DNA of 64,000 bases from an uncultured Pelagibacteraceae bacterium (GCA_902586025.1 CACIFV010000002.1:62001-126000); one strand, 5' to 3'. Shown: positions 27,002 to 36,160, counted from the stretch's first letter. Notes: generated by a model from the sequence alone, not told the origin. Numbers and translations: made by a program.

Positions 27002-29083
27002 TCAGGTGTTTAATTTTCCAGCTATTTTCAAAGCGAATGCGTAGTCAACTGCAATCTCTTCAATTGCTCCATCTCTTCCGGATTTTCCTCCGTGACCTGC
27101 ATTCATTTCTGTTTTTAATAAAAGTAAATTGTTATCTGTTTTGTAATCCCTTAATTTTGCAGTAAATTTTGCTGGCTCATCAAATAATACCCTGTTATCA
27201 CTTAGACTTGTTGTTATCAAAATGTTTGGGTAATCCATCTTTTTTATATTGTTATAAGGTGCATATGAAAATATGTAATCAAAGTGTTCTTTTTTATCTT
27301 TAGCATTTCCAAATTCATCAAATTCGCCGACTGTTAATGGTAAAGAATGGTCTAAGTTTGTGGTCAACGAGTCAACGAAAGGAACAGCCATTACAATACC
27401 CAAAAATAAATCAGGCGCTTGGTTAACAACGGCTCCCATTAAAAGACCTCCAGCAGATCCACCCATTCCAATAATATTACCTTTAGATGTAAACTTTTTT
27501 TCAATTAAAAATTTTGCAGAAGCAATGTAATCTTCAAATGTATTTTTCTTGTTTAATAATTTTCCTTCTTTCCACCATTTCATTCCTTTTTCCATGCCGC
27601 CTCTAATATGAGAAGTTACCCATATAATATCTCGCTCTATTAAACTTATTCTGGTTGAAGAAAAACTTGGTGACATAGAACTTCCGTATGATCCGTATCC
27701 ATATAATAATAATTTTGCAGATCCATCTAATTTAGTTTTTTTATGTCTTGTTATCGTAAGAGGAACCAATCTTCCATCATGAGAGGCACACTCTAGTCTT
27801 TCAACTATATAGTCATCAGAATTATGGCCACTAGGAATCTCTTGTTCTTTAACTAATTTTTTCTCTTTTGTTTTAAGATTGTATAGGTAAGTCCTTCCAG
27901 GAGTTTTTGGTGATGAATATGATAAATAAACGGTATCAGTATTTCTATTTCTTTGGGTTAACGAAACACCAGGTACTATAACTTTTTCATCTGAAAAAAA
28001 TATTTCTTCCTCTTCATTATTTTTTGGATTTCTTAATATTAATTTTGATAATGCATTAGAAGTTTCAGATCTTATAATCCAATTATCTAAGAAAATTAAT
28101 CCACCAATTAAAACTTCATCTCGTGCAGGTATAAATGTTTCCCAGTCCTTTTTTTTTAAATCATTTGTTTTTTCGATCTTAAAATCTTCTGCATCTTCAT
28201 TTGTATGTTTATAGAAATTACCATTCCATGAATTGACCGAATATATTATCCCTCTTTTTCTTTTATCAATTAGTTTTGGTTTTGGAATTATTTCATCTGC
28301 ATTAAAATAATATTGTTCGGACGTATTATGATCTGATGACGTAATAAAAAAATACTTTTCATCAGAACTAAGACCTATTCCTACAGTAAATGCTTCACTT
28401 TCTTCCTTAAAAATAAGAATATCCTTAGTAGTAGAAGCTCCAATTTCGTGCCTGTAAATTTCTCTCGGTCTATGATTGTCATCAAGCTTTGAGTAAAAAA
28501 TATATTTGTCATCTAAACTAAATGTTATTCCGCCACTAGTATTTTCAATTTTTTCACCAACTTGCTCTCGACTTTTAATATCTCTTATATGTATGGTGTA
28601 ATATTCAGATCCTTTTAAATCTAATGAATAAGCTAGCAAATTATCATTATAACTAACTTCTAAGTCTCCAAGCCCAAAATATTCTGTTTTAAGCTTTTCT
28701 TTTTCTAAATCACCATTCCAAATTTCCTCTATTTCTTCAGAGTCAATTTTTTTTCTTAACTTTATTGAATAGTTTCCTTTTGTTGTTGTTTTTGTCCAGT
28801 AGCTATATCTTACATCTTTAAATGGAAGAGACTCATCATCAAGTTTAATTCTACCTTTAATCTCATCAAACAAAACTTTTTGAATTTGCTTTGTATCTGA
28901 CATTTGATGACTAAAATAATCATTTTCATCCTCAAGATATTTTCTAACCTCTGGTAATAATTTTGAACTATCTTTTAATACCTCAAGTATGTTTTCCTGG
29001 TGTATCCAACTATAATCGTCTTCCCAGGTTACGTTGTGACAAGATTTTAATTCTGGTTTTTTTTTAAGCTGTGGTATTTTCAT
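27002..29083 (-). CDS. ptrB: Oligopeptidase B (protease II, S9A serine peptidase)
   Basis: 693-residue cytosolic serine peptidase with an N-terminal seven-bladed propeller (about 70-400) and C-terminal alpha/beta-hydrolase domain. Catalytic Ser in IGMGGSAGGLLMGAV (about residue 543), Asp in TTSLSDNRV and His in NAGHGGKSGR. LLLYGYGSYGSSMSPSFSSTR and HIRGGMEKGMKWWKEGKLL are oligopeptidase B signatures. It cleaves short peptides after basic residues in characterised members. Confidence 0.92.
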   Translation of the reverse strand: MKIPQLKKKPELKSCHNVTWEDDYSWIHQENILEVLKDSSKLLPEVRKYLEDENDYFSHQMSDTKQIQKVLFDEIKGRIKLDDESLPFKDVRYSYWTKTTTKGNYSIKLRKKIDSEEIEEIWNGDLEKEKLKTEYFGLGDLEVSYNDNLLAYSLDLKGSEYYTIHIRDIKSREQVGEKIENTSGGITFSLDDKYIFYSKLDDNHRPREIYRHEIGASTTKDILIFKEESEAFTVGIGLSSDEKYFFITSSDHNTSEQYYFNADEIIPKPKLIDKRKRGIIYSVNSWNGNFYKHTNEDAEDFKIEKTNDLKKKDWETFIPARDEVLIGGLIFLDNWIIRSETSNALSKLILRNPKNNEEEEIFFSDEKVIVPGVSLTQRNRNTDTVYLSYSSPKTPGRTYLYNLKTKEKKLVKEQEIPSGHNSDDYIVERLECASHDGRLVPLTITRHKKTKLDGSAKLLLYGYGSYGSSMSPSFSSTRISLIERDIIWVTSHIRGGMEKGMKWWKEGKLLNKKNTFEDYIASAKFLIEKKFTSKGNIIGMGGSAGGLLMGAVVNQAPDLFLGIVMAVPFVDSLTTNLDHSLPLTVGEFDEFGNAKDKKEHFDYIFSYAPYNNIKKMDYPNILITTSLSDNRVLFDEPAKFTAKLRDYKTDNNLLLLKTEMNAGHGGKSGRDGAIEEIAVDYAFALKIAGKLNT

Positions 29084-29100
29084 TTAAATTTAATTAATTT

Positions 29101-29610
29101 ATGAATATTTTTTTTGCAATACTTATTATCTTTATAATTCTTTATATTTTACTCAATTGGTTTGCCAAAACTTCAACAAAAAAAATATCAAAATTTGTAA
29201 GAATATTTATTATAATTTCTTCAATATTGTTAGCAGTAATAATGGCATATGCTGGAAGGTACATTTTTTCTTTACCTTTTATGTTGGCCATTTTGCCATT
29301 AATAAAGACAAAAGCTGGAATTTCGTTATTTCAATTATTTAGATTATGGGGTCTTTTAAGAGTATTGAAAAATTCTGGAAGGTTTAATTTTAACCAGTTT
29401 AACCAAAACGTTTCATCTCAAGCAATGTCTATTGATGAATCTTATAGAATTTTAAATTTAGACCCTAAAAAAAAATATACAAAAGACGAAGTATTGCAAT
29501 CTTACAAAAAAATAATGAAAAAAATACATCCCGATAGAAGTCCAGAATTAAATAATATTGCAACGTTGGTAAATGAAGCCAAAGAGAACGTTATTAAAAA
29601 TATCAGCTAA
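29101..29610 (+). CDS. Membrane-anchored J-domain protein
   Basis: 169 residues. Two hydrophobic segments at about 3-20 and 35-58 (the second with small residues) anchor it; a J-domain occupies about 112-169, opening SYRILNLDPKKKYTKDEVLQSYK and carrying the essential HPD triad (KKIHPDRSPE). This layout matches Tim14/Pam18-like alphaproteobacterial DnaJ-domain proteins that recruit DnaK to the membrane. Ends overlap the convergent glycosyltransferase gene by 8 bases. Confidence 0.8.
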   Translation: MNIFFAILIIFIILYILLNWFAKTSTKKISKFVRIFIIISSILLAVIMAYAGRYIFSLPFMLAILPLIKTKAGISLFQLFRLWGLLRVLKNSGRFNFNQFNQNVSSQAMSIDESYRILNLDPKKKYTKDEVLQSYKKIMKKIHPDRSPELNNIATLVNEAKENVIKNIS

Positions 29611-30562
29611 TTAAGATCTGAAATTTCTCAAAAATTTTTAAAGGATTTATTCGCTCCTTACCCCCCGTTCCATGAGTAACATTCTCTAGACCATCTGGTA
29701 TAAGTGGATGCATTTTGGAACTATAACTTCCATATATTAGTGGGGTATCCGACATTAAAACAATAGTTTGTTTTCCTAACCCAGCAGATAAATGGCTGAA
29801 ACTTGAGTCATTACAAATAGCAATATTGCAATTTTTTATTACAGGTAAAGTTTCAGAAATACTAAGTTCATTTAATGGAGTACATAAATTTTTATGGTAT
29901 CTTAAAATTTCGTTCATAATTTCAATTTCTTCATTGTTGTTACCTGTAGCTAAAAAAAATCTGCATTTAAAATTTTTTAAACATAAATTCATAAACTCTA
30001 TAAATATTTTTGGTGGAATTCTTTTTGTTGGTCCCGACCCACCAATTCCTAACAATATATTTTTTACTTCATCACTAAAATTAAATTTTAACTTTATCTT
30101 TTGAACATTTTCATCTTTAACATCAATAATAGGTTCACTTTTAATTTCTAAATTAAAATTATTTTTTAATAATTTATTAGCAGCTTCTATAATATGCTGA
30201 TTTTTTTTTTTAAATAATGGATATTGATAAATATCATTAATTCCTGCAAACTTACAAACTAATTTATATCTAAGTGAAGAATTAAAAATTAGTACTTTAT
30301 CAAATCGATATTTTTTAATATCAGAAACTAGTCGAAAAAATCCGTTCAATCCGTCGTGAAAACCTTTCTTAGTTTGATCTCTTTTTAAAATAATAATTTC
30401 ATTAATGTATTTATTATCTTTAATTAAGTGTTCAGCTTTTGAATTTTCTTTTACTAATAAAGTTACTTGACTGTTGTATTTTTTTGCAACGGCTTCTATA
30501 TATGGAAGAAATATTACCATATCACCGATTCCCATTCTGTTTTGAATTGCTAAGATTTTCAT
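29603..30562 (-). CDS. Glycosyltransferase family 9 (heptosyltransferase-like)
   Basis: 319 residues; N-terminal LAIQNRMGIGDMVIFLPYIEAV (GT9 acceptor-side signature) and C-terminal nucleotide-sugar binding region LLGIGGSGPTKRIP and NDSSFSHLSAGLGKQTIVLM (the GT9 D-x-x-x-x-H-x-x-A motif). Members transfer ADP-heptose to lipopolysaccharide core; the acceptor and donor here are uncertain. Divergent from the aldolase-family gene with 48 bases between the starts. Confidence 0.82.
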   Translation of the reverse strand: MKILAIQNRMGIGDMVIFLPYIEAVAKKYNSQVTLLVKENSKAEHLIKDNKYINEIIILKRDQTKKGFHDGLNGFFRLVSDIKKYRFDKVLIFNSSLRYKLVCKFAGINDIYQYPLFKKKNQHIIEAANKLLKNNFNLEIKSEPIIDVKDENVQKIKLKFNFSDEVKNILLGIGGSGPTKRIPPKIFIEFMNLCLKNFKCRFFLATGNNNEEIEIMNEILRYHKNLCTPLNELSISETLPVIKNCNIAICNDSSFSHLSAGLGKQTIVLMSDTPLIYGSYSSKMHPLIPDGLENVTHGTGGKERINPLKIFEKFQILIS

Positions 30563-30610
30563 GTATTTTTAAAACCTTTACTATTTTATATTTTTATATA
30601 AATTTTTGGT

Positions 30611-31495
30611 ATGGGATATTTCAATGGTATTTATGCGGCAAGCCTTTCTATACTTGATAATAATTTACAGTTAGATTGCGAAAAAACATTAAAACATGCT
30701 GAAAATCTAATTGAAAAAGGTTGCCATGGAGTAATATTTTTTGGCAGCACAGGCCAATCTCAATTAATTTCGTTAAGTGAGAAAATTAAACTCATTAATA
30801 TTTTACCTAAGAGCAAACATAAAGATAAATTTATTATTGGAACTGGCCTAAATTCGTTAGGAGATAATATTAATTTGATTAATATTTCAAAATCAATTGG
30901 CTTTGAAAATTTTTTAGTTATGCCACCAGCATACTATAAATATAACGATGATGATGTTTTTAATTTTTATTCTAAATTAATTGAAAATGTCAAAGATTGT
31001 AGAATAATTTTATATAATTTTGAAAAGTTATCTGGATATAAATTTAGCATAGAATGTGTTTCAAAGTTAGCAGAAAGCTTTCCTAAAAATGTTCTCGGAG
31101 TAAAGGATAGTAGTTACAACTTGTATGAAAATTTAAAGATCGAAAATTTTTCTGTCATGCCTGGATCTGAAAGTAAGTTGTTGAAAGGCCTAGAATTAGG
31201 ATGCTCAGGTATTATTACAGCAACAACGAATGTCACCTCTTATTTAGCAAGAGATGTGTATGATAAATTTAAAAATAATTTAAATCAAACATCAAACGAA
31301 AAACTTTGTATGGTGAGAAGTATATTTGACAAATATAATTTGATTTCAGGCTTGCATACATTTATGTGCACAGAAGACTCTGATTTTAAAAATTTGATTC
31401 CACCTTTAAAACTTTTATCAAAAGATGAAGAAAAATTATTTTTCTCAGAATTAGATAAATTAAATTTTAGTATAAATAATCTCAAAGCAGCCTAA
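30611..31495 (+). CDS. DapA/NanA superfamily aldolase or lyase
   Basis: 294-residue TIM-barrel class I aldolase. Schiff-base Lys in LGVKDSSYN (about 164); catalytic Tyr in ILYNFEKLSGY. The GTTGE loop of dihydrodipicolinate synthase is replaced with FFGSTGQSQLISLSEK, and YNxxxLSG looks like N-acetylneuraminate lyase more than DapA. So a 2-keto-acid aldolase (sialic-acid-like or another keto sugar) is preferred over lysine biosynthesis. It overlaps the cfa start by one base (TAATG). Confidence 0.75.
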   Translation: MGYFNGIYAASLSILDNNLQLDCEKTLKHAENLIEKGCHGVIFFGSTGQSQLISLSEKIKLINILPKSKHKDKFIIGTGLNSLGDNINLINISKSIGFENFLVMPPAYYKYNDDDVFNFYSKLIENVKDCRIILYNFEKLSGYKFSIECVSKLAESFPKNVLGVKDSSYNLYENLKIENFSVMPGSESKLLKGLELGCSGIITATTNVTSYLARDVYDKFKNNLNQTSNEKLCMVRSIFDKYNLISGLHTFMCTEDSDFKNLIPPLKLLSKDEEKLFFSELDKLNFSINNLKAA

Positions 31496-32682
31496 TGAAA
31501 CTTATAAATTTTTTAAATGAATTATTTAAAGAAGATGGCTTTATATTAATAGATTATAATTCTAAAAAGCATGTTATAGGAAAGCCACTGAAAGAAATTC
31601 CTATAGAATTACAGTTGTTAGATAAAAGTTTGCATAAAAAACTACTTTTCCATCCAGATCTATATTTTGGCGAGGCGTATACAAATGGTTCTTTAAGATT
31701 AAGAAATGGAACTTTGACAGAATTTCTTGATATAGCTTTTAAAAATATTGGAAGAGCAGATATTAATATTTATGGAAAGATATTAAATAAAATAAAGGGA
31801 ACTTTAAAATACTTAACAAGTTTTAATAAAATTGTTAAATCTAAAAAAAATGTTGCACATCATTATGATATTTCAGAAAAACTATACGATTTATTTCTTG
31901 ATAAAAAAAGACAATATTCATGCGCATACTTTAAAAATGAAAATGACAGTCTAGAAACTGCTCAAGAAAATAAAATCGATCACATAATTAAAAAACTTCA
32001 TATACAACCTAACCAAAAAGTTTTGGATATTGGCTCAGGATGGGGAACACTTGCAATTGACATTGCAAAAAAAACAAAAGCTTCAGTTACAGGAATTACA
32101 CTTTCAGAAAATCAATTAAAATATAGTCAAGAAAAAGCTAAAGAATTAAATTTAGATAATCAAGTTGAATTTAAATTAATAGATTACAGACAATTGAATG
32201 AAAAATTTGATAGGATAGTTAGTGTTGGAATGTTTGAACATGTTGGAAAAAAATTCTATCAAACCTATTTTAATAGAGTGTCTCAAATGTTAAAAAAAGA
32301 TGGGGTAGCTCTAATACACACAATTGGATCAAATCTTCCACCTAGAGACCCGCAGCCTTGGATAACAAAATATATTTTCCCAGGCGGATATACCCCTAGT
32401 TTAAGCGAAATAGCAAGGCCAATCGAGGATTCTGGTCTAATAGCTACAGATATTGAGATTTTAAGGATGCACTATGCCCACACTTTAAGAAATTGGAGAG
32501 AGAGATTCCTATCAAAAAAAGATCAAGTTTTAGAAATGTTTGACGAAAAATTTTTAAGGATGTGGGAATTTTATCTTACAAGTTGTGAAATGGCTTTTAA
32601 ATGGGGAGATCAAGTTGTATTTCAACTTCAGCTAACTAAAGATATAAGATCTGTTCCTAATACTAGAGACTATATTTATTAA
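31495..32682 (+). CDS. cfa: Cyclopropane-fatty-acyl-phospholipid synthase family methyltransferase
   Basis: 395 residues: N-terminal lipid-binding part (about 1-110) and SAM-binding Rossmann domain opening KVLDIGSGWGTLAIDIAKK (about 173-191), with GITLSENQLKYSQEKA, VSVGMFEHVGKKFYQTYF and GGYTPSLSEI, all Cfa family blocks. It methylates unsaturated acyl chains in membrane phospholipids in characterised members. Coupled with the upstream aldolase gene. Confidence 0.92.
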   Translation: MKLINFLNELFKEDGFILIDYNSKKHVIGKPLKEIPIELQLLDKSLHKKLLFHPDLYFGEAYTNGSLRLRNGTLTEFLDIAFKNIGRADINIYGKILNKIKGTLKYLTSFNKIVKSKKNVAHHYDISEKLYDLFLDKKRQYSCAYFKNENDSLETAQENKIDHIIKKLHIQPNQKVLDIGSGWGTLAIDIAKKTKASVTGITLSENQLKYSQEKAKELNLDNQVEFKLIDYRQLNEKFDRIVSVGMFEHVGKKFYQTYFNRVSQMLKKDGVALIHTIGSNLPPRDPQPWITKYIFPGGYTPSLSEIARPIEDSGLIATDIEILRMHYAHTLRNWRERFLSKKDQVLEMFDEKFLRMWEFYLTSCEMAFKWGDQVVFQLQLTKDIRSVPNTRDYIY

Positions 32683-32711
32683 AAATTAGCTGATAAAGCT
32701 GTATTTCTTAA

Positions 32712-33911
32712 ATGAAAAAAAAGAAAAAAAAACCTAAAAAAAAAAAAATAAAAATAAAGGTTAAAAAATCAAAAAATAGATCCAAGTTAAAATTTAAAAA
32801 AAAAAAATCACAATTTAAAAAAAAAAAATTTAAATTAAAAAAAAAAACGACAAAAAGATTAAACCAAAGAAAAAAAATTAAAAAAGTTAAAAAAAAGATA
32901 ATTCCTGAAAAGGGTATAATTTCAAGAACAGTTAGACTTGAGGAAGATTTAAAAAATAAGTTTTCTTTCAAATTTAATTTTAATTTACTGGCTATAGATA
33001 AATTAATACAAAAGTTTTTTCAAAGTATAGAATTTAGATTAATTCGTTTTAAAGAGATAAGAGCTGAGGAAAAAAGACAAATTAAACTAGAGAAAATAGA
33101 ACAGACAGAAAAAGAAAAAATCGAAATTGAGAAACAAAAGAAAGCAGATGAAGCAGCTTTTTTAAAAGAAAAGGAAATCCAGTTAAAACAAGAGCAAAAA
33201 TTAGAAAGAGAAAGAGCAAAGGATATAAAATTATTTTTAAAAAAAGAACAAGCCATACTAAGAAAAGAGCAGGCGGAGAGACAAAAGAAATTTTTACAAG
33301 AATTAAAATTAGAAAAACAAATCGAAAAATTTAGAATAAGAGAGGTAAAAGAACTAGAACAACTAGAAAAATTAGCTTTAAGAGAAAAGAGAGAGGATTA
33401 TTCAGGATTACAAGAGCGTATCGAAAAACTAAAATTAAAATATCAACAAATAAGAGATCAAAAAATAAGAGAACGAGTTGAGGCGCTAGGTGTAGAAACA
33501 CAAGAAGGAGACGATAGAGCAAAATTACTTCAAAGAGAAAGAGAGTATAATTTAGCTAGGCAAAAAATTGAGTTTGCACTTGAAAGTTTTTATAGAAGTG
33601 CGAATAGTTTAGTTTTTCAACTTAATAAAAGATATATAACTAAACATATGTCTATCTTGAGATGCATAGATAGAAGATTTGAAACTGGAGAGATTTTTAT
33701 AAAATGGGATGAAACAATTGATGATGATTGGTTAATACTAATTTATATTAAAGATAATTCTCCAGACGAAGGTATAGTCATTGAAGATAAAACAAATGAA
33801 GAAAAAAATATTTCACATGAATTTAAACCAAGCGAAATTTTTAAAGCGTCAGATTTAATGGTAGATTCATTAACGCAGCTGATTGCAAAAAAAAGATCTA
33901 AGAATAATTAA
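32712..33911 (+). CDS. Lysine-rich coiled-coil protein of unknown function
   Basis: 399 residues, not recognised. Residues 1-60 are almost only Lys with some Ile/Phe/Leu/Arg/Ser (opening MKKKKKKPKKKK), strongly basic. Residues about 105-270 are charged helix (Glu/Lys/Arg/Gln heptad-like), a predicted long coiled coil. Residues about 275-385 look folded: SFYRSANSLVFQLNKRY, CIDRRFETGEIFIKWDETIDDDW and LIYIKDNSPDEGIVIED, with clear hydrophobic patterning. So the N-terminus may bind nucleic acid or acidic surfaces, while the C-terminal domain is unknown. The whole frame is open with normal codons in the folded part, so it is likely a real gene. Stop overlaps the convergent TPR gene by 4 bases. 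Confidence 0.75.
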   Translation: MKKKKKKPKKKKIKIKVKKSKNRSKLKFKKKKSQFKKKKFKLKKKTTKRLNQRKKIKKVKKKIIPEKGIISRTVRLEEDLKNKFSFKFNFNLLAIDKLIQKFFQSIEFRLIRFKEIRAEEKRQIKLEKIEQTEKEKIEIEKQKKADEAAFLKEKEIQLKQEQKLERERAKDIKLFLKKEQAILRKEQAERQKKFLQELKLEKQIEKFRIREVKELEQLEKLALREKREDYSGLQERIEKLKLKYQQIRDQKIRERVEALGVETQEGDDRAKLLQREREYNLARQKIEFALESFYRSANSLVFQLNKRYITKHMSILRCIDRRFETGEIFIKWDETIDDDWLILIYIKDNSPDEGIVIEDKTNEEKNISHEFKPSEIFKASDLMVDSLTQLIAKKRSKNN

Positions 33912-34456
33912 ATTTGTTGGTCTTTGATAATTTTTTCTATTAACTTAATATTTTCTCCACTTTTTATTAATGGATAAATAGATTTTGCTTTTCTTAGGTC
34001 ATCAACTGCCTTTTCATATTCCTTTAAGCTTAAGTATATTTGCGCTCGTCCGGATAATGCTCCAAAATGTCTTGGCTCTAGATCTAAAACTTTCTCAATA
34101 TCATCTAATGATTTCTCATAATCACCTAATATAAATAGTAATGTCGCTCGTTTATTCCAACCTTCTGCCCATTTAGGGTCCTCATTAATCACATCTGTAA
34201 ATAGTTTTAATGCCATTCTATACTTCTGATGGTACATGGAATAAGTTCCGTTCTCTAATTTGTTCGTCAGATAATCATTGTTTGGATGTCTTGTCCAATT
34301 ATTCCAAATTTGATCCTCTAGCTTTTCTGCTTGTTGTAAATTTTTTGCATTAAGCAATTCTTTAAACAATATATTTAAATTGTCCGAATACACATTATTT
34401 GTACTGATAAATAAAAATATAATTATAAAACTTATATATTTTTTAATCACTGACAT
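33908..34456 (-). CDS. Secreted TPR-repeat protein
   Basis: 182 residues: signal peptide about 1-24 (FIIIFLFISTNNVYS), then two to three TPR units, e.g. YRMALKLFTDVINEDPKWAEG, GDYEKSLDDIEKVLDLEPRHFG and KEYEKAVDDLRKAKSIYPL. Likely a periplasmic scaffold; no specific function recognised. Its start overlaps the end of the upstream regulator gene by 14 bases, so the two are probably co-transcribed. Confidence 0.82.
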   Translation of the reverse strand: MSVIKKYISFIIIFLFISTNNVYSDNLNILFKELLNAKNLQQAEKLEDQIWNNWTRHPNNDYLTNKLENGTYSMYHQKYRMALKLFTDVINEDPKWAEGWNKRATLLFILGDYEKSLDDIEKVLDLEPRHFGALSGRAQIYLSLKEYEKAVDDLRKAKSIYPLIKSGENIKLIEKIIKDQQI

Positions 34457-35867
34457 ATACAGATACTCCTCTTGAATTAATGTCTACATCAAATTTTTTA
34501 TGTAATGGTGGAAAAGCTCTTTGAGAACAATCCAGTCTATCACAAGTTCTACATGAAACCCCTACAGGTATCTCTGATTTTTTATCATTCAAATCTAAGT
34601 TTTCAGTATAAACAAAATCTTTTGCATATTTGGCTTCACATCCAAGTCCAATAGATAACATGCTTTTTTTTTGTCCATATCTTCCTATACCTTTTTCAAC
34701 TGTTCTTGCTATACATACATACTTTTCACCATTAGTCATTTTACTTACTGCTGCCTGTATAACACCAGGTCTAGAAAAAGCTGAATACACATTCCATCGA
34801 GGACAAGCACCACCATAACGTGGTATTTCAATGCCTGATAATGAAAATCGTTTTGAAATATTACCAGCGACATCAACTCTCAAAAAATGAAAAGGAACTC
34901 CAGGTAATTTTGGATCATTCAAACATGTTACTCTATGTGTGACTTGTTCAAATGAAGTTGCAAAAGTATTTTGCAATAACTCCAAATCATATTTAAGTTT
35001 TTTACATTCAGAATGAAATAATTTGTAGGGCATTAAAATTGCTGCACCGCAATAATTTAATAAAGCAACTTTTGTTAATTTTTTCGATTCTTCATTTGGA
35101 TAATTAAAAGTATCAAGATAAGAATTTATTATATCACTAGCTCCCTCTTGTACAATTTGAGCCGCAGCATGTAATTTTTTTGTTTCCAAAGACAAATAAT
35201 CAGACAATAGCAACTTTCTATTTTTGTTATCGTAAATTTTTGAAAAGGGTTTTCCTTCCTCAGGAATTATATCTTGCACTTCAATTTTATACTCTGATTT
35301 TAAATAATCACATAAAGCAATATACCTTGTTCTATTATTTTGTTTTATTTGTTCAAAGATTTGATTTGCAAATTCCTCTAGTTTTGGAAAAAAATTTCTA
35401 TTTTCTTGCAAAAAATCTGAAATTACTTCTCCAGGAAATGAGTTTTTTCTATTATCTACAATTTTTCCTGAAAGTTTTTCAATTTTATTAACCAATTCAT
35501 GATCTTTTTTTTTCAAAATGTCTCCTAATCTTATTAGAGCCTTACCAATTTTTGGATTGCTATTTGCTAGATCTTTAACTTCTGGACCAACTATATCCAA
35601 ATCTTCAAAAAGTTGATCATCAAGCAATTCTGAAATTGTGTTGACCATATTGATATCTGATTTATTTGTTAGATCGCTAATGTTGATGCTTAACTCCTCA
35701 CAAATTTTTAAAAGTAATTCCCCGTCAATTTTTCTTTTACCTCCCTCGATTAAAGCTAAATAACTCGGTGAAATGTTAAGTTGTGAGGCTAGTTTGTTTG
35801 CCTGCATGCCTAGCTGTCTTCTAAAAGCTTTTATTTTTGGCCCAATATTTAATTCTACTTGACTCAT
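34443..35867 (-). CDS. ScfR/RamB-type transcriptional regulator (XRE HTH + IrrE-like + DUF2083)
   Basis: 474 residues. N-terminal Cro/C1 helix-turn-helix about 10-65 (LGMQANKLASQLNISPSYLA), a linker, an IrrE/ImmA-like domain about 150-310 in which the metal-binding HExxH is degenerate (LHAAAQIVQE), and DUF2083 at the C-terminus with a cysteine-rich GVSCRTCDRLDCSQRAFPP. This architecture defines the short-chain fatty acyl regulators: RamB controls aceA/aceB in Corynebacterium glutamicum, ScfR controls glyoxylate bypass or propionate genes in other bacteria. Divergent from aceA (isocitrate lyase), which supports that role. Multiple TTTGTAAA elements lie just before its start. Confidence 0.88.
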   Translation of the reverse strand: MSQVELNIGPKIKAFRRQLGMQANKLASQLNISPSYLALIEGGKRKIDGELLLKICEELSINISDLTNKSDINMVNTISELLDDQLFEDLDIVGPEVKDLANSNPKIGKALIRLGDILKKKDHELVNKIEKLSGKIVDNRKNSFPGEVISDFLQENRNFFPKLEEFANQIFEQIKQNNRTRYIALCDYLKSEYKIEVQDIIPEEGKPFSKIYDNKNRKLLLSDYLSLETKKLHAAAQIVQEGASDIINSYLDTFNYPNEESKKLTKVALLNYCGAAILMPYKLFHSECKKLKYDLELLQNTFATSFEQVTHRVTCLNDPKLPGVPFHFLRVDVAGNISKRFSLSGIEIPRYGGACPRWNVYSAFSRPGVIQAAVSKMTNGEKYVCIARTVEKGIGRYGQKKSMLSIGLGCEAKYAKDFVYTENLDLNDKKSEIPVGVSCRTCDRLDCSQRAFPPLHKKFDVDINSRGVSVYVSD

Positions 35868-35873
35868 TTACTA

Positions 35874-35978
35874 TTTGTAAACTTTGTAAATTATTATTTA
35901 CAAAAAATTTATTGTATTTACTAGCTTTTTAACATTTTTTGTAGATTTTGTAAATATTGTAAATTATAAAGTTTACAT
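35874..35978. promoter_or_regulatory. Cluster of TTTGTAAA operator-like repeats, 9-base spacing
   Basis: Seen directly: TTTGTAAA at 35874-35881 and 35883-35890 (9-base step), inverted TTTACAAA at 35897-35904, then TTTGTAGA (35938-35945), TTTGTAAA (35947-35954) and ATTGTAAA (35956-35963), again at 9-base steps. A further partial inverted element GTTTACAT sits at 35971-35978. The second copy in context reads AAACTTTGTAAA, one base from the RamB operator AACTTTGCAAA as I recall it. The first block lies 6 bases from the regulator's start, so autoregulation is likely. Binding inferred, not shown. Confidence 0.65.
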
Positions 35979-36138
35979 GGACAAAAATACTATAAAAAAC
36001 ATTGAAACTAGTTCTCAAACTACAAATCACCAAGAGCACCAAGAGCATAGAAGCAGAGGGGTTTATTTAAGAGATGACCACTGCGATTGGGGATCAAGTG
36101 GAATGAATGAGTTTACAGAAGAATATAACGAAAAGTAA
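35977..36138 (+). CDS. Small ORF upstream of aceA, 53 residues
   Basis: ATG at 35977 to TAA at 36138, 53 residues, preceding aceA by 26 bases on the same strand. N-terminal half is polar (Asn/Gln/Thr/Glu/His repeats QEHQEH), then the compact C-terminal [20 protein letters not shown], which looks conserved-domain-like. No Shine-Dalgarno precedes it; the ATG is next to the repeats. Family not recognised. Could be a leader peptide, a small regulatory protein or metal-binding peptide (His/Cys/Asp), or a chance frame. Confidence 0.5.
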   Translation: MDKNTIKNIETSSQTTNHQEHQEHRSRGVYLRDDHCDWGSSGMNEFTEEYNEK

Positions 36139-36152
36139 AAAGAATTAGTTTT

Positions 36153-36160
36153 AAAGGAGG
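36153..36160 (+). promoter_or_regulatory. Strong Shine-Dalgarno of aceA
   Basis: AAAGGAGG, 4 bases before the aceA ATG at 36165. Most genes in this window lack such a site, so high translation of aceA when transcribed is implied. Confidence 0.8.

Noticed and set aside
32708-32971. Minus-strand frame made almost only of Phe/Leu/Ile
   Set aside because: It is the complement of the polylysine coding stretch, so a compositional shadow, not a membrane protein gene.
34443-35867. Toxin-antitoxin or phage-repressor interpretation of the HTH-IrrE-like protein
   Set aside because: DUF2083 C-terminus, absence of a toxin partner or phage genes, and the aceA neighbour fit the ScfR/RamB family instead.
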